Both the position numbers and the translations under genes were made by a program. From assembly GCA_031272565.1 (NCBI GenBank), contig JAISTN010000277.1, positions 1-7,019 on the forward strand: 7,019 bases of DNA, in the 5' to 3' direction. The stretch is from Bifidobacteriaceae bacterium. GTDB lineage: Bacteria > Actinomycetota > Actinomycetes > Actinomycetales > WQXJ01. The notes below the pieces were generated by a model, which worked only from the letters and a program-made list of their open reading frames with translations, did not search any database and was not told where the DNA came from. Shown here in pieces: positions 1 through 6,520 of the stretch (position 1 is its first letter; every line of letters begins with the position of its first letter).

Positions 1-2368
1 AGGAGTGCGATTCGGGGAAGCCAAAATCGGCAAAAGCCCGCAACTGGTGATAGATCCGCTCCCGGGCGTCTGGCGGAATGCCCTTGGCCGCCATGCCGTC
101 CAGCAACTGGTCCCGCAAGGCCGCCATTCGTTCCGGCGACCGCTTGGAACCCATGGCCCGCCTAAGCTGGTCCGCCTGGGACGGGGTGAAGCCGGCCGCG
201 TCGATCGCCATCTGCATCAGTTGCTCCTGGAACAGCGGCACCCCCAGGGTCCGTTCCAGGGCCGGGCGCAGCAGCGGATGGTCATAGGTCACCGGCTGAC
301 GCCCCCGGGCCCGCTCGATATAGGGGTGCACCGAGCCGCCCTGGATGGGGCCAGGACGGATCAACGCCACCTCTACCACCAGGTCGTAGAAGCGCCGCGG
401 CCGCAGGCGAGGCAAAGTTGCCATCTGGGCTCGCGATTCGACCTGGAACACCCCCACCGTGTCGGCCGCGCACAGCAGGTCGTAAACCTCCGGGCGTTCC
501 GAAGGGATGGTGTACATCTGCCAGCGTTCGCCCTCGGTCCGTTCGATCTCTTCGAAGGCCCGGCGGACCGCCCCCAACATGCCCAGGCCCAGCAGATCAA
601 ACTTGACCAGCCCGGCATCGGCCGCGTCATCCTTGTCCCACTGCAACACCGACCGGTCTGCCATCCGCCCCCACTGGACCGGGCAAATGTCTATCACCGG
701 GCGGTTGGCCACCACCATGCCGCCGGGGTGAATGCCCAGGTGGCGGGGCAATTTCATGAACGATTCGGCCAGCCCCAGAACATCTTCCGGGATGCCCTGC
801 AGGTCGTCTGGCGCCGTCACCGGGGTGGCATCGCCCCGGCCCCAGGGGGTATAGCGGATCTTGCCGCCGGTCAGCGTGCCCCAGCGTTCCACCTGTTTGG
901 ACCAGGCGTCCTGCTGGCCGGTGTCATAGCCCAAGGCCCGGGCGGCGTCGCGCAACGCCAGGCGCGGCCGGTAACTGATGACGGCCCCCACCAGGGCGCA
1001 ATTCTCCCGCCCATAGGTGGCGTAAACATGCTGGATCACCTCTTCGCGGCGGCCGGATTCAATGTCCAAATCGATGTCCGGGTAACCTTCCCGTTCCGGC
1101 GCCAAGAAGCGCTCAAACAGCAGGCCGTACTTGACGGCGTCCACCGCTGTGATGCCCAGCACGTAGCAGACCGCCGAATTGGCGGCCGAACCCCTGCCCT
1201 GACACAAGATGCCCTCCCGGCGGCAGAACTGGACAATCTGGTGCACCGTCAGGAAATAGCCAGGGAAGTTCAGCCGTTCGATGATGTCCAGTTCATGTTC
1301 CAGGATGCCGTAGGCCTTGGCGGTGGCCGGGCCCGGCGGGCCGTAGCGCTCGGCCGCGCCCTGCCAAGTCAGCTCCCGCAGGTAGGTCGCCTCGGTGTGG
1401 CCGGGCGGCACCCGCGCGGGCGGCAGGTCCGGCGCGATCAGCCGCAGGTCGAAGGTACATTCCCGGGCCAAGGCGGCAGCGGTGGCAACGGCTTGAGGAT
1501 GCGCCCGATGCCGCTCCAGCATCTGGCGGGCGGACCTCAGGTGGGCGGTGGGGGTGGCCGGCAAGAAGCCGTCCATCAAGTCCAAGGCACGCCGGCCGCG
1601 CAGCGCCGCCATGGCCCCGGCCACGGGGAACTCGCCGGGCCGGGCGTAGTGGACGTTGCCGGTGGCCACCAGGGGCAGGCCGGCCGCCGCGGCCAGGTCC
1701 GCCAGCGCGTCGCACCGGGCCGGGTCCCACGGGCTAGCGCCATCGGTGATCTCCACCGCCACGTTGTCGTGCCCAAACAACGCCGTGAGGCGGTCCAGTT
1801 CGGCCCGGGCGGCGGCGCTGTTCCAGGTGGGGGCGGCCCCGTTCCAAGCCGGCTGGGCTGCCGGGCCGGCCGAACCCCGGGGCGGTTGAGCGCCCTCCAG
1901 GGCTTGGCGGACCGCGCCCTTACGGCAACCAGTCAGGACCAGCCATTCACCGCCGGACACCGCCGCCAGGTCCTCCAGGTCATAGCTGGGCGGGCCCTTG
2001 CGGCCGGTCCGCAGGTAGCCCTGGGCGATGGCGCGGGCCAGGCGGGCGTAACCGGCTGGCCCCCGGGCCAGCACCAAGAGGTGGGTGCCGGGCGGGTCGT
2101 CCGCCCCCGGGGTTTCCTCGGTTGCCCCCAGCGTCAGTTCTGCCCCATAGACCGCGCCCAGGCCAACTTCCCGGGCCGCACTGGCGCATTGGACCGCCGC
2201 GTACAAGCCGTCATGGTCGGTGATGGCGATGGCCGTCAGGCCCAGCCGGGCCGCCTGTTCCACCAAGGCGGCGGGCTGGCTGCAACCATCCAGGAAGCTG
2301 TAGGCGCTGTGGGCGTGCAGTTCGGCGTAGTCCACCTGGCCGCCAACGTCCCGGTTGAAGTCACTCAT
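1..2368 (-). CDS. dnaE2: Error-prone DNA polymerase III alpha subunit DnaE2 (partial; 3' end beyond the left edge)
   Basis: C-family DNA polymerase of the SOS mutasome; it carries out lesion bypass and damage-induced mutagenesis with ImuA and ImuB. I translated 789 codons with no stop or frame break. The family is usually about 1,050-1,100 residues, so roughly the last quarter is missing. An N-terminal PHP domain shows H18-A-H20, TDHDG (50-54), E77, H96, TGCRKG (146-151) and TGNVHY (236-241). The polymerase core shows GRGSAANSAVCY (391-402), LLFERFLAPER (416-426), catalytic aspartates in PDIDLD (D431, D433), RHLGIHPGGMV (542-552), QWDKDD (596-601 region start near 576), the third catalytic Asp in KFDLLGL (D591), IRPGPIQG (670-677) and FPESHS at the edge. 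The DIDLDIES signature and the Trp-rich segment near 489-495 fit DnaE2 better than replicative DnaE1. The ATG at 2366-2368 is chosen because GGAGGG lies 5 nt upstream. It overlaps imuB by 8 bp, so coupled translation is likely. An Ala/Pro-rich insertion lies near residues 160-185. Confidence 0.95.
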   Translation of the reverse strand, partial: MSDFNRDVGGQVDYAELHAHSAYSFLDGCSQPAALVEQAARLGLTAIAITDHDGLYAAVQCASAAREVGLGAVYGAELTLGATEETPGADDPPGTHLLVLARGPAGYARLARAIAQGYLRTGRKGPPSYDLEDLAAVSGGEWLVLTGCRKGAVRQALEGAQPPRGSAGPAAQPAWNGAAPTWNSAAARAELDRLTALFGHDNVAVEITDGASPWDPARCDALADLAAAAGLPLVATGNVHYARPGEFPVAGAMAALRGRRALDLMDGFLPATPTAHLRSARQMLERHRAHPQAVATAAALARECTFDLRLIAPDLPPARVPPGHTEATYLRELTWQGAAERYGPPGPATAKAYGILEHELDIIERLNFPGYFLTVHQIVQFCRREGILCQGRGSAANSAVCYVLGITAVDAVKYGLLFERFLAPEREGYPDIDLDIESGRREEVIQHVYATYGRENCALVGAVISYRPRLALRDAARALGYDTGQQDAWSKQVERWGTLTGGKIRYTPWGRGDATPVTAPDDLQGIPEDVLGLAESFMKLPRHLGIHPGGMVVANRPVIDICPVQWGRMADRSVLQWDKDDAADAGLVKFDLLGLGMLGAVRRAFEEIERTEGERWQMYTIPSERPEVYDLLCAADTVGVFQVESRAQMATLPRLRPRRFYDLVVEVALIRPGPIQGGSVHPYIERARGRQPVTYDHPLLRPALERTLGVPLFQEQLMQMAIDAAGFTPSQADQLRRAMGSKRSPERMAALRDQLLDGMAAKGIPPDARERIYHQLRAFADFGFPESHS

Positions 2369-4133
2369 AGACGCCCTCCAACCGCCACTCGCCGGCCTCG
2401 CAGGCCAACAACAGTTGGTGCGTGCCGCCGAGCTGGCCCGGGCTGAGGTGGCCCAGACCAGGGTGGCGGCCGGGTGCGGCTGGGATCTGGGCAGCCGGCG
2501 CCGGGACAGCCATTCGGGACCGGTCTTGAACAGGTGGCCCGGCCGGGGTTGAAGCCTGCAGTTGAACCTGGGCCGGGGGTGAGGCCTGAGCCTGCGCCGG
2601 GCAGTCTGGGACCTCGCCCACCACTTGGACCTGCAGGTAAACCCGCCGCTGCAGCCGCGGGTTCCACCACTGTTCCACCACCGGCCACGGCCCGGCCCAG
2701 CCCTGGACGGCCGCCTGGCCCACCCAAGCCGGTTTGCCGCTCAGTTCCAGGGCGGCCGAAACCCTGACCGGTTGGCCGGCGGCATCGGACACCGCCACTG
2801 GCACGGGCACGGCCGGTACCACCGCTGGTGCCGGGTCCGGCAGCGTGCCCGGCCAAGGCCGGTCCAACGGGCGCAGCGGGGCCGGGTCGTCACCCCACTG
2901 GACCAAGCGGACCCGGCCCCTGGGATCGCGCCCGCCCTGGAGCACCGGCTGATAGACGCCCTGGCCGCCCAGCAGGGTGTGCAGCCGTTCCGCGCCGCGC
3001 ACCGCCCGGGCCTGGGCGTGGCCTTCCCCACCCCACAGCCGGACAGTGCCCTGGCCGGCCGGATGAACCTCCTCTGCGGTCAGTTCCAGCCGGGTCAGGC
3101 CGCCGCTGGGCAGCAGGCCGCTGCGGCCCGTCAACCAGCCCTCCAACTGCCAGCGCACCCGGTCCACCACGCCGGCCGCGTCCACACCCTCCAGGCGCCA
3201 GGTGCGCTCAAGTTGTTCGCCGGCCTCCGTGGTGGCGCTGACCTTCAGCCGGTCATAGCCGTAGCCGTGGGCGGCCAAGCGGGCGTGTAGATCGGCCGCC
3301 AGAGCCCGGGCGGCAAAGGCAGCCTGATCCACTTGGGTGATCGGCTCATCGGCTTCACTGGCGGCGCTGAACTCCTGATTCAACCGGTGGGCTGGGGCCG
3401 TCACCGCGTCCTTGGCCTGCGCCAGCCGTTGCGCCCACACCCCCACCCGGCCAAACCGCTCGGTGACATGATGGCCCGGCAGCCCGGCCAGGTCGCCCAG
3501 CGTGCGGATGCCCAAGCGGTACAGCAGGTCCATCAGCACGTCCAGGTCTTCCCCGTGGGCCGTGCCCCGCAACGCCAAGCCCAGATCCCGCAGCGGCCGG
3601 GGCGCCAGGAAGTCCGGCGACCCGCCCGGCGGCACCACCCGGCTTTCACGGGCGGCCAGGATGGCAGCCAGAACGCCATCGGCCACCCCGGCCCAGGCCT
3701 CGGTGCCGGTGTTGGCCGTGACCTGTTCCAGGAGGTGTTCAGCCAGTTGGTGGTCGCCGCCGTGGTAGCGGCTGGCCCCCACCGCCGGGCACAGCAGCAG
3801 GCCGGGCCGCAGCAACTCCACCCCCGGCACCAGGCCGTGCACCAAACTGGCCACCTGATCGAACTCGCGGCTGTCCCGGGCTGGATCGGCCGGCACCATG
3901 ACACCTTGGGGGCACAACTCCCCCGCGCTGCGGCGCTTCATGCCCAAGCGCACGCCCTGGCGCCGGGCCGCTGCTGAAAGGGCCTTGACCCGCCGGGTGT
4001 CTACCACCATGACCGGCGTCTCCAGAGCCGCCAGGCCAGCCCGGATGGCCGCCACCACCGGCCAATCCGGCACCCAGACCACCGCCAACCGCCTGGCCGG
4101 GCGGTCTACAGCGCGGTCCGCCGGGCCGTTCAT
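2361..4133 (-). CDS. imuB: ImuB: catalytically inactive Y-family polymerase-like mutasome adaptor
   Basis: ImuB (590 aa) is the hub of the mutasome. In mycobacteria it binds the beta clamp, ImuA' and DnaE2 and has no polymerase activity of its own. The N-terminus reads VVWVPDW (18-24), where active Y-family enzymes have an acidic metal-binding motif. VELLRPGLLLCP (105-116) replaces the S-x-D-E active-site motif, so it should be inert. A helix-hairpin-helix-like segment (LGIRTLGDLAGLPG, about 207-220) and a little-finger region follow. QGTVRLWG (361-368) sits where the family has its clamp motif. WAGPWPVVEQWW (479-490) and the ending EWRLEGVYE are typical of actinobacterial ImuB. I chose the ATG at 4131-4133 because it forms an ATGA overlap with the imuA stop; a GTG at 4148 would add 5 residues but has a poor ribosome site. 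Odd features: a Pro/Val/Ala-rich linker near 430-450 and a roughly 65-residue Gln/Ala/Pro-rich insertion (about 507-571) that splits the conserved C-terminus. Confidence 0.92.
   Translation of the reverse strand: MNGPADRAVDRPARRLAVVWVPDWPVVAAIRAGLAALETPVMVVDTRRVKALSAAARRQGVRLGMKRRSAGELCPQGVMVPADPARDSREFDQVASLVHGLVPGVELLRPGLLLCPAVGASRYHGGDHQLAEHLLEQVTANTGTEAWAGVADGVLAAILAARESRVVPPGGSPDFLAPRPLRDLGLALRGTAHGEDLDVLMDLLYRLGIRTLGDLAGLPGHHVTERFGRVGVWAQRLAQAKDAVTAPAHRLNQEFSAASEADEPITQVDQAAFAARALAADLHARLAAHGYGYDRLKVSATTEAGEQLERTWRLEGVDAAGVVDRVRWQLEGWLTGRSGLLPSGGLTRLELTAEEVHPAGQGTVRLWGGEGHAQARAVRGAERLHTLLGGQGVYQPVLQGGRDPRGRVRLVQWGDDPAPLRPLDRPWPGTLPDPAPAVVPAVPVPVAVSDAAGQPVRVSAALELSGKPAWVGQAAVQGWAGPWPVVEQWWNPRLQRRVYLQVQVVGEVPDCPAQAQASPPAQVQLQASTPAGPPVQDRSRMAVPAPAAQIPAAPGRHPGLGHLSPGQLGGTHQLLLACEAGEWRLEGVYE
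2374..2379 (-). promoter_or_regulatory. Ribosome binding site of dnaE2
   Basis: On the minus strand GGAGGG lies 5 nt before the ATG at 2366-2368, inside the last codons of imuB. This strong Shine-Dalgarno fixes the dnaE2 start and suggests that dnaE2 can start de novo as well as by coupling to imuB termination. Confidence 0.7.
2542..2601 (-). repeat. 30-bp degenerate tandem duplication in the imuB C-terminal insertion
   Basis: A 17-bp segment at 2542-2558 (gccggggttgaagcctg) recurs at 2572-2588 with two mismatches, a 30-bp period. The protein shows two 10-residue units, AQAQASPPAQ and VQLQASTPAG, so the low-complexity insertion seems to have grown partly by local duplication. Confidence 0.6.
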
Positions 4134-5035
4134 GTCCCCACCGCCCACAACCGCCGGGGCCCAGCCGCGGCCGGCCTTGTCGCGCTCAGATCGAGGCCGC
4201 CATGGCCATGCACCCGGATTGCCAAGCCAAACCAGGCCGGCCCGCCTGGGCCACCGCCCTGGCCCAGCGGCTCATGCCTCACTCCTTGGACCTCAATCCT
4301 CACCGCCGCGCCACCCCAGGGGCCACCCGTCACCAGGCAACCGCGCCGGCGGCGCAGGCGGGCCTCGATCCGGCGCCGGTCCACCGCCTCCAGTGCCACC
4401 GGCCCGGTCACCACCACGCCGAAGGCATCCACCAGACCGGCCAGGGCCTTGAGTGGTTGAACACCCAGGTCCGGTATCACCACGCAGCGGGCCAAGGGCA
4501 GGCCGGCCTGGGCCGCCGCCAACAGCCCGGCGTTAGGCAGCGCCGCCAGCACCCCCCACATTTCCGGTTGCCAGGCCGCCGCCGCGGCCGCGAACAGGGC
4601 CGACATGGAACCCGTCACCTGGGTCACCGCACCCGGCCGGACCACTTCACGGACCATTGCCGTGAGTTCCCCCAGGGTGCAGTGGCTGACCGCGCCAGGC
4701 TGGTTGGACAGCAACCGCAGCCGGGGCCGGTTGGCAGCTTGGTCCGACGCTGTTGCCGGCATCTGGTCCGGTGCCGGGTCTGGCGCTAGGTCTGGTGCTG
4801 GTGACAACGCCAGTGTTGAGTCCAATGGCGTGGCCGGGACCAGTGTCAGATTGGGCGGCCCGCCGGTCACCGCGGGCACCAACGACGCCACCGGGGCCGT
4901 GCCCGTTTTGCGCTCAGCCGCGTTCAGAGCCCGCCGGGCCTCCGTCCAGCGGTCACGCACCCCGGTTTGGGCAGCGCCGGGCCTGAAGGCAACACCCGGC
5001 GCCACGCCCAGCCGCGCCTCATCGTCACACATCAT
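4130..5035 (-). CDS. imuA: ImuA: RecA-like mutasome accessory protein
   Basis: A 301-residue protein in first place in the cassette; identification rests on gene order plus actinobacterial ImuA' features. The core (about 115-290) has GAVTQVTGSMSALFAAA (135-151) at the RecA P-loop position, then a stretch around WGVLAALPNAGLLAAAQAGL, VVIPDLG, and LVTGGPWGGAAVRIEVQG. The family is distantly related to RecA and SulA and is needed for ImuB/DnaE2-dependent mutagenesis. No G-x4-G-K-T/S Walker A is present, so ATP binding in the usual way is doubtful. Residues about 44-110 form a Pro/Ala/Asp-rich linker with tandem [P/L]APD units near 79-90. The ATG at 5033-5035 is supported by GGAGG 8 nt upstream; the frame has a stop at 5057-5059. 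The stop overlaps the imuB start as ATGA. Expression is probably SOS-controlled (promoter and box at 5128-5180). Family assignment is less certain than for its two partners. Confidence 0.82.
   Translation of the reverse strand: MMCDDEARLGVAPGVAFRPGAAQTGVRDRWTEARRALNAAERKTGTAPVASLVPAVTGGPPNLTLVPATPLDSTLALSPAPDLAPDPAPDQMPATASDQAANRPRLRLLSNQPGAVSHCTLGELTAMVREVVRPGAVTQVTGSMSALFAAAAAAWQPEMWGVLAALPNAGLLAAAQAGLPLARCVVIPDLGVQPLKALAGLVDAFGVVVTGPVALEAVDRRRIEARLRRRRGCLVTGGPWGGAAVRIEVQGVRHEPLGQGGGPGGPAWFGLAIRVHGHGGLDLSATRPAAAGPRRLWAVGT
4767..4802 (-). repeat. Three 12-bp degenerate tandem repeats inside imuA
   Basis: Plus-strand units are tccggtgccggg (4767-4778), tctggcgctagg (4779-4790) and tctggtgctggt (4791-4802). 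On the coding strand they give the tetrapeptide series PAPD-LAPD-PAPD in the linker of ImuA. Unit length is a multiple of three, so changes in copy number would keep the frame. Confidence 0.7.
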
Positions 5036-5043
5036 TACCCATG

Positions 5044-5048
5044 CCTCC
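5044..5048 (-). promoter_or_regulatory. Ribosome binding site of imuA
   Basis: GGAGG on the minus strand, 8 nt before the ATG at 5033-5035. It decides between the two adjacent ATG codons (5035 and 5032) in favour of the first. It also lies inside a possible 28-codon upstream ORF that ends at the imuA start. Confidence 0.65.
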
Positions 5049-5127
5049 GCTTGCCATCACTGCTTGCCTTCGCTCCTTGGCACCGTTCGCCAATGTCGCC
5101 TGCCGTGTCACCCTGCATCATCGCTTC

Positions 5128-5141
5128 AGTACATCTGTTCT
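5128..5141 (-). promoter_or_regulatory. Candidate LexA (SOS) box of the imuA-imuB-dnaE2 operon
   Basis: The minus strand reads AGAACAGATGTACT. This matches the Gram-positive/actinobacterial SOS core GAAC-N4-GTTC at seven of eight fixed positions (GTAC in place of GTTC). The 14-mer is otherwise a near-perfect dyad apart from the two central bases. It covers the predicted transcription start of the cassette, a usual place for a LexA operator, and such cassettes are known LexA targets in other bacteria. Binding itself is inferred. Confidence 0.6.
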
Positions 5142-5149
5142 ACTTTCCA

Positions 5150-5180
5150 AGGATACCTCATCCTAGTACACCTGTGTCAA
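5150..5180 (-). promoter_or_regulatory. Promoter of the imuA-imuB-dnaE2 operon
   Basis: On the minus strand TTGACA (5180-5175) is followed after 19 bp by TATCCT (5155-5150), a consensus -35 and a good -10 with slightly long spacing. Transcription would start near 5143, on the edge of the candidate SOS box, leaving a leader of about 108 nt before imuA. Confidence 0.5.
5165..5176. promoter_or_regulatory. Second SOS-box-like element over the -35
   Basis: The plus strand reads agtacacctgtg, which matches agtacatctgtt at 5128-5139 in 10 of 12 positions. It lies 37 bp from the first box and overlaps the -35 hexamer of the cassette promoter. It fits the LexA consensus less well than the first box, so it may be a weak auxiliary site or chance. 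Confidence 0.25.
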
Positions 5181-5220
5181 GTCAGTTTCCGGGCCAAGAC
5201 CACGTTGATGCGCCGTCGTG

Positions 5221-5226
5221 TAGAAT
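5221..5226 (+). promoter_or_regulatory. -10 element for probable leaderless transcription of the PEBP gene
   Basis: TAGAAT lies exactly 6 nt before the ATG at 5233, which would place the first transcribed base at or next to the start codon. No Shine-Dalgarno sequence precedes the ATG. Leaderless genes with TAnnnT at this spacing are common in Actinobacteria. No convincing -35 is seen; TTGATG at 5205-5210 is too close. Confidence 0.45.
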
Positions 5227-5232
5227 CCGTGT

Positions 5233-5766
5233 ATGAACCTTGAGCGTCCACTTGCCCCTGATCCTTACGACCTGCTACCGCCCGTGCCAAGCTTCACGTT
5301 GACCAGTTTGGACGTGGCCACTGACATTCAACTGCCCCACGCCCAAACGGCAGCCGGCGGCAGCGTGTCGCCCCAGTTGGCCTGGACCGGCTTCCCGGCC
5401 GCGACCAAGGGTTTTGTTGTCACCTGCTTTGACCCGGATGCTCCCACGCCGGCCGGCTTTTGGCATTGGACCATCGCCAACTTGCCCGCCTCGGTGACCG
5501 AGTTAGCCCAGGGCGCCGGCGCGGCCGGGGCCGTCCTGCCCGGTGGCGCTTTCCAGGTCAAGAACGACGCCGGCACCCTCGCCTACTACGGCGCCGCCCC
5601 GCCGGCCGGTGACCGGCCCCACCGCTACTACTTCGCGGTCCACGCCTTGGACGTACCCACCTTGCCGGTGGATGCCGCCGCCACCCCCACGGTGGTGGCC
5701 TTCAACACCCTGTTCCACACCCTGGCCCGGGCCATCCTGGTCCCCACCTACCAAACCCGAGGCTAA
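5233..5766 (+). CDS. YbhB/YbcL family Raf kinase inhibitor-like protein (PEBP)
   Basis: A 177-residue protein of the phosphatidylethanolamine-binding protein fold, a usual length for bacterial members. Signature region 1 is [13 protein letters not shown] (67-79), including the ligand-pocket residues D67 and H78. Signature region 2 is [15 protein letters not shown] (120-134), close to the family's G-P-x-P-P-x-G-x-x-H-R-Y but with Ala at the first Pro. VSPQLAW (45-51) and the C-terminal [17 protein letters not shown] also fit. No signal peptide or membrane segment is visible, so it should be cytoplasmic. The family binds small anionic ligands; the physiological role in bacteria is mostly unknown, and Raf inhibition is only a historical name. 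It diverges from the SOS cassette across a 197-bp intergenic region and converges on recO with 17 bp between stops. No functional link to either is evident. Confidence 0.93.
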   Translation: MNLERPLAPDPYDLLPPVPSFTLTSLDVATDIQLPHAQTAAGGSVSPQLAWTGFPAATKGFVVTCFDPDAPTPAGFWHWTIANLPASVTELAQGAGAAGAVLPGGAFQVKNDAGTLAYYGAAPPAGDRPHRYYFAVHALDVPTLPVDAAATPTVVAFNTLFHTLARAILVPTYQTRG

Positions 5767-5783
5767 CCACAGGCCGTCCAGTC

Positions 5784-6512
5784 CTACCGCTCAACGTGTT
5801 TGAGGGCGCGGATCGCCCGTTCCATCTGCCATTGGGCAAAGGCCGCCACCAAGCCGGCGGCCTCGCGCGTGGCCAACTCGCCGGCGGCATCGGCCGCCGG
5901 CCAGTCCCCCGCCAGCAGCGCGCCCAGTAGCTCGACCGTCCCCGGCGCCGGAGCTGCCGAACCGGGCGGCCGGCAAGTGGCGCACACCATACCGCCCGCC
6001 TGAGGTGAAAAGGCCCGGTGCGGCCCTGGCGCGCCGCACTTGGCGCAGGCCCCCAACGACGGTGCATAACCCGACACGCCCAGGGCTCGCAGCAGATACG
6101 AATCGACCACCAACCCCGGCGCATGCGCCCCCCGGGCCAGCGCCGCCACCGCCCCCACCGTCAGGTGATACAACTGCAAGGCCGGTTCGCGCTCTACCGG
6201 CGTCAGCTTGTCCGCCGCCTCCACCACCGCGCAGGCGCTGGTGAAGCGGGCGTAGTCGCCCGCGATCGCCTCGGCGTAGGCCCCCAGCGTCTCAGCCTGC
6301 GTCACCGTATCCAGGTTGCGGCCCTCGTAGGCCATCAGGTCGACGTGCATGAACGGCTCCAGGCGCCCGCCAAAGCGCGACTTGGTCCGCCGCACCCCCT
6401 TGGCCACCGCCCGCACCTTGCCGTGCTCGCGCGTCAGCAGCGTCACGATCCGGTCCGCCTCGGCCAGTTTGTGGGTCCGCAGCACCAGCCCTTGGTCCCG
6501 GTACGTCGCCAC
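5784..6512 (-). CDS. recO: DNA repair protein RecO
   Basis: RecO (242 aa, normal length) is a mediator of the RecF pathway: with RecR it loads RecA onto SSB-coated gaps and anneals single strands. The N-terminal OB-fold starts with [20 protein letters not shown] (3-22), followed by [13 protein letters not shown] (30-42) and RLEPF (50-54), all very typical. A helical region follows. A zinc motif is present with C156-x2-C159 and C177-x2-C180. The start is GTG at 6510-6512, because a stop codon (TGA, 6516-6518) precedes it in frame and the protein lines up with the family from residue 1. No Shine-Dalgarno is seen; GATGAT 6 nt upstream resembles a weak -10, so leaderless expression is possible. 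Elsewhere in Actinobacteria recO often neighbours the undecaprenyl diphosphate synthase gene; here its downstream neighbour is the convergent PEBP gene instead. Confidence 0.96.
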   Translation of the reverse strand: MATYRDQGLVLRTHKLAEADRIVTLLTREHGKVRAVAKGVRRTKSRFGGRLEPFMHVDLMAYEGRNLDTVTQAETLGAYAEAIAGDYARFTSACAVVEAADKLTPVEREPALQLYHLTVGAVAALARGAHAPGLVVDSYLLRALGVSGYAPSLGACAKCGAPGPHRAFSPQAGGMVCATCRPPGSAAPAPGTVELLGALLAGDWPAADAAGELATREAAGLVAAFAQWQMERAIRALKHVER

Positions 6513-6520
6513 GACTCAAT

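Noticed and set aside
1..2368. dnaE2 as a pseudogene or replicative dnaE1
   Set aside because: The frame is unbroken for 789 codons with all three catalytic aspartates, and cassette position plus DnaE2-type motifs argue against DnaE1.
5..2446. An 813-codon open frame on the plus strand, antisense to dnaE2
   Set aside because: Its protein is Arg/Gly/Pro/Gln-rich without recognisable domains, while the opposite strand encodes all DnaE2 motifs without interruption. Long antisense frames are expected in very GC-rich genes.
2625..3977. Open frames on the plus strand antisense to imuB (2625-3290, 3333-3977)
   Set aside because: Shadow frames of imuB with no family motif and a composition dictated by the opposite coding strand.
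5767..5810. Terminator between the convergent PEBP and recO genes
   Set aside because: The only inverted repeat is a 5-bp CTCAA/TTGAG stem (5790-5804) inside the recO end, without a GC-rich stem or T tract.
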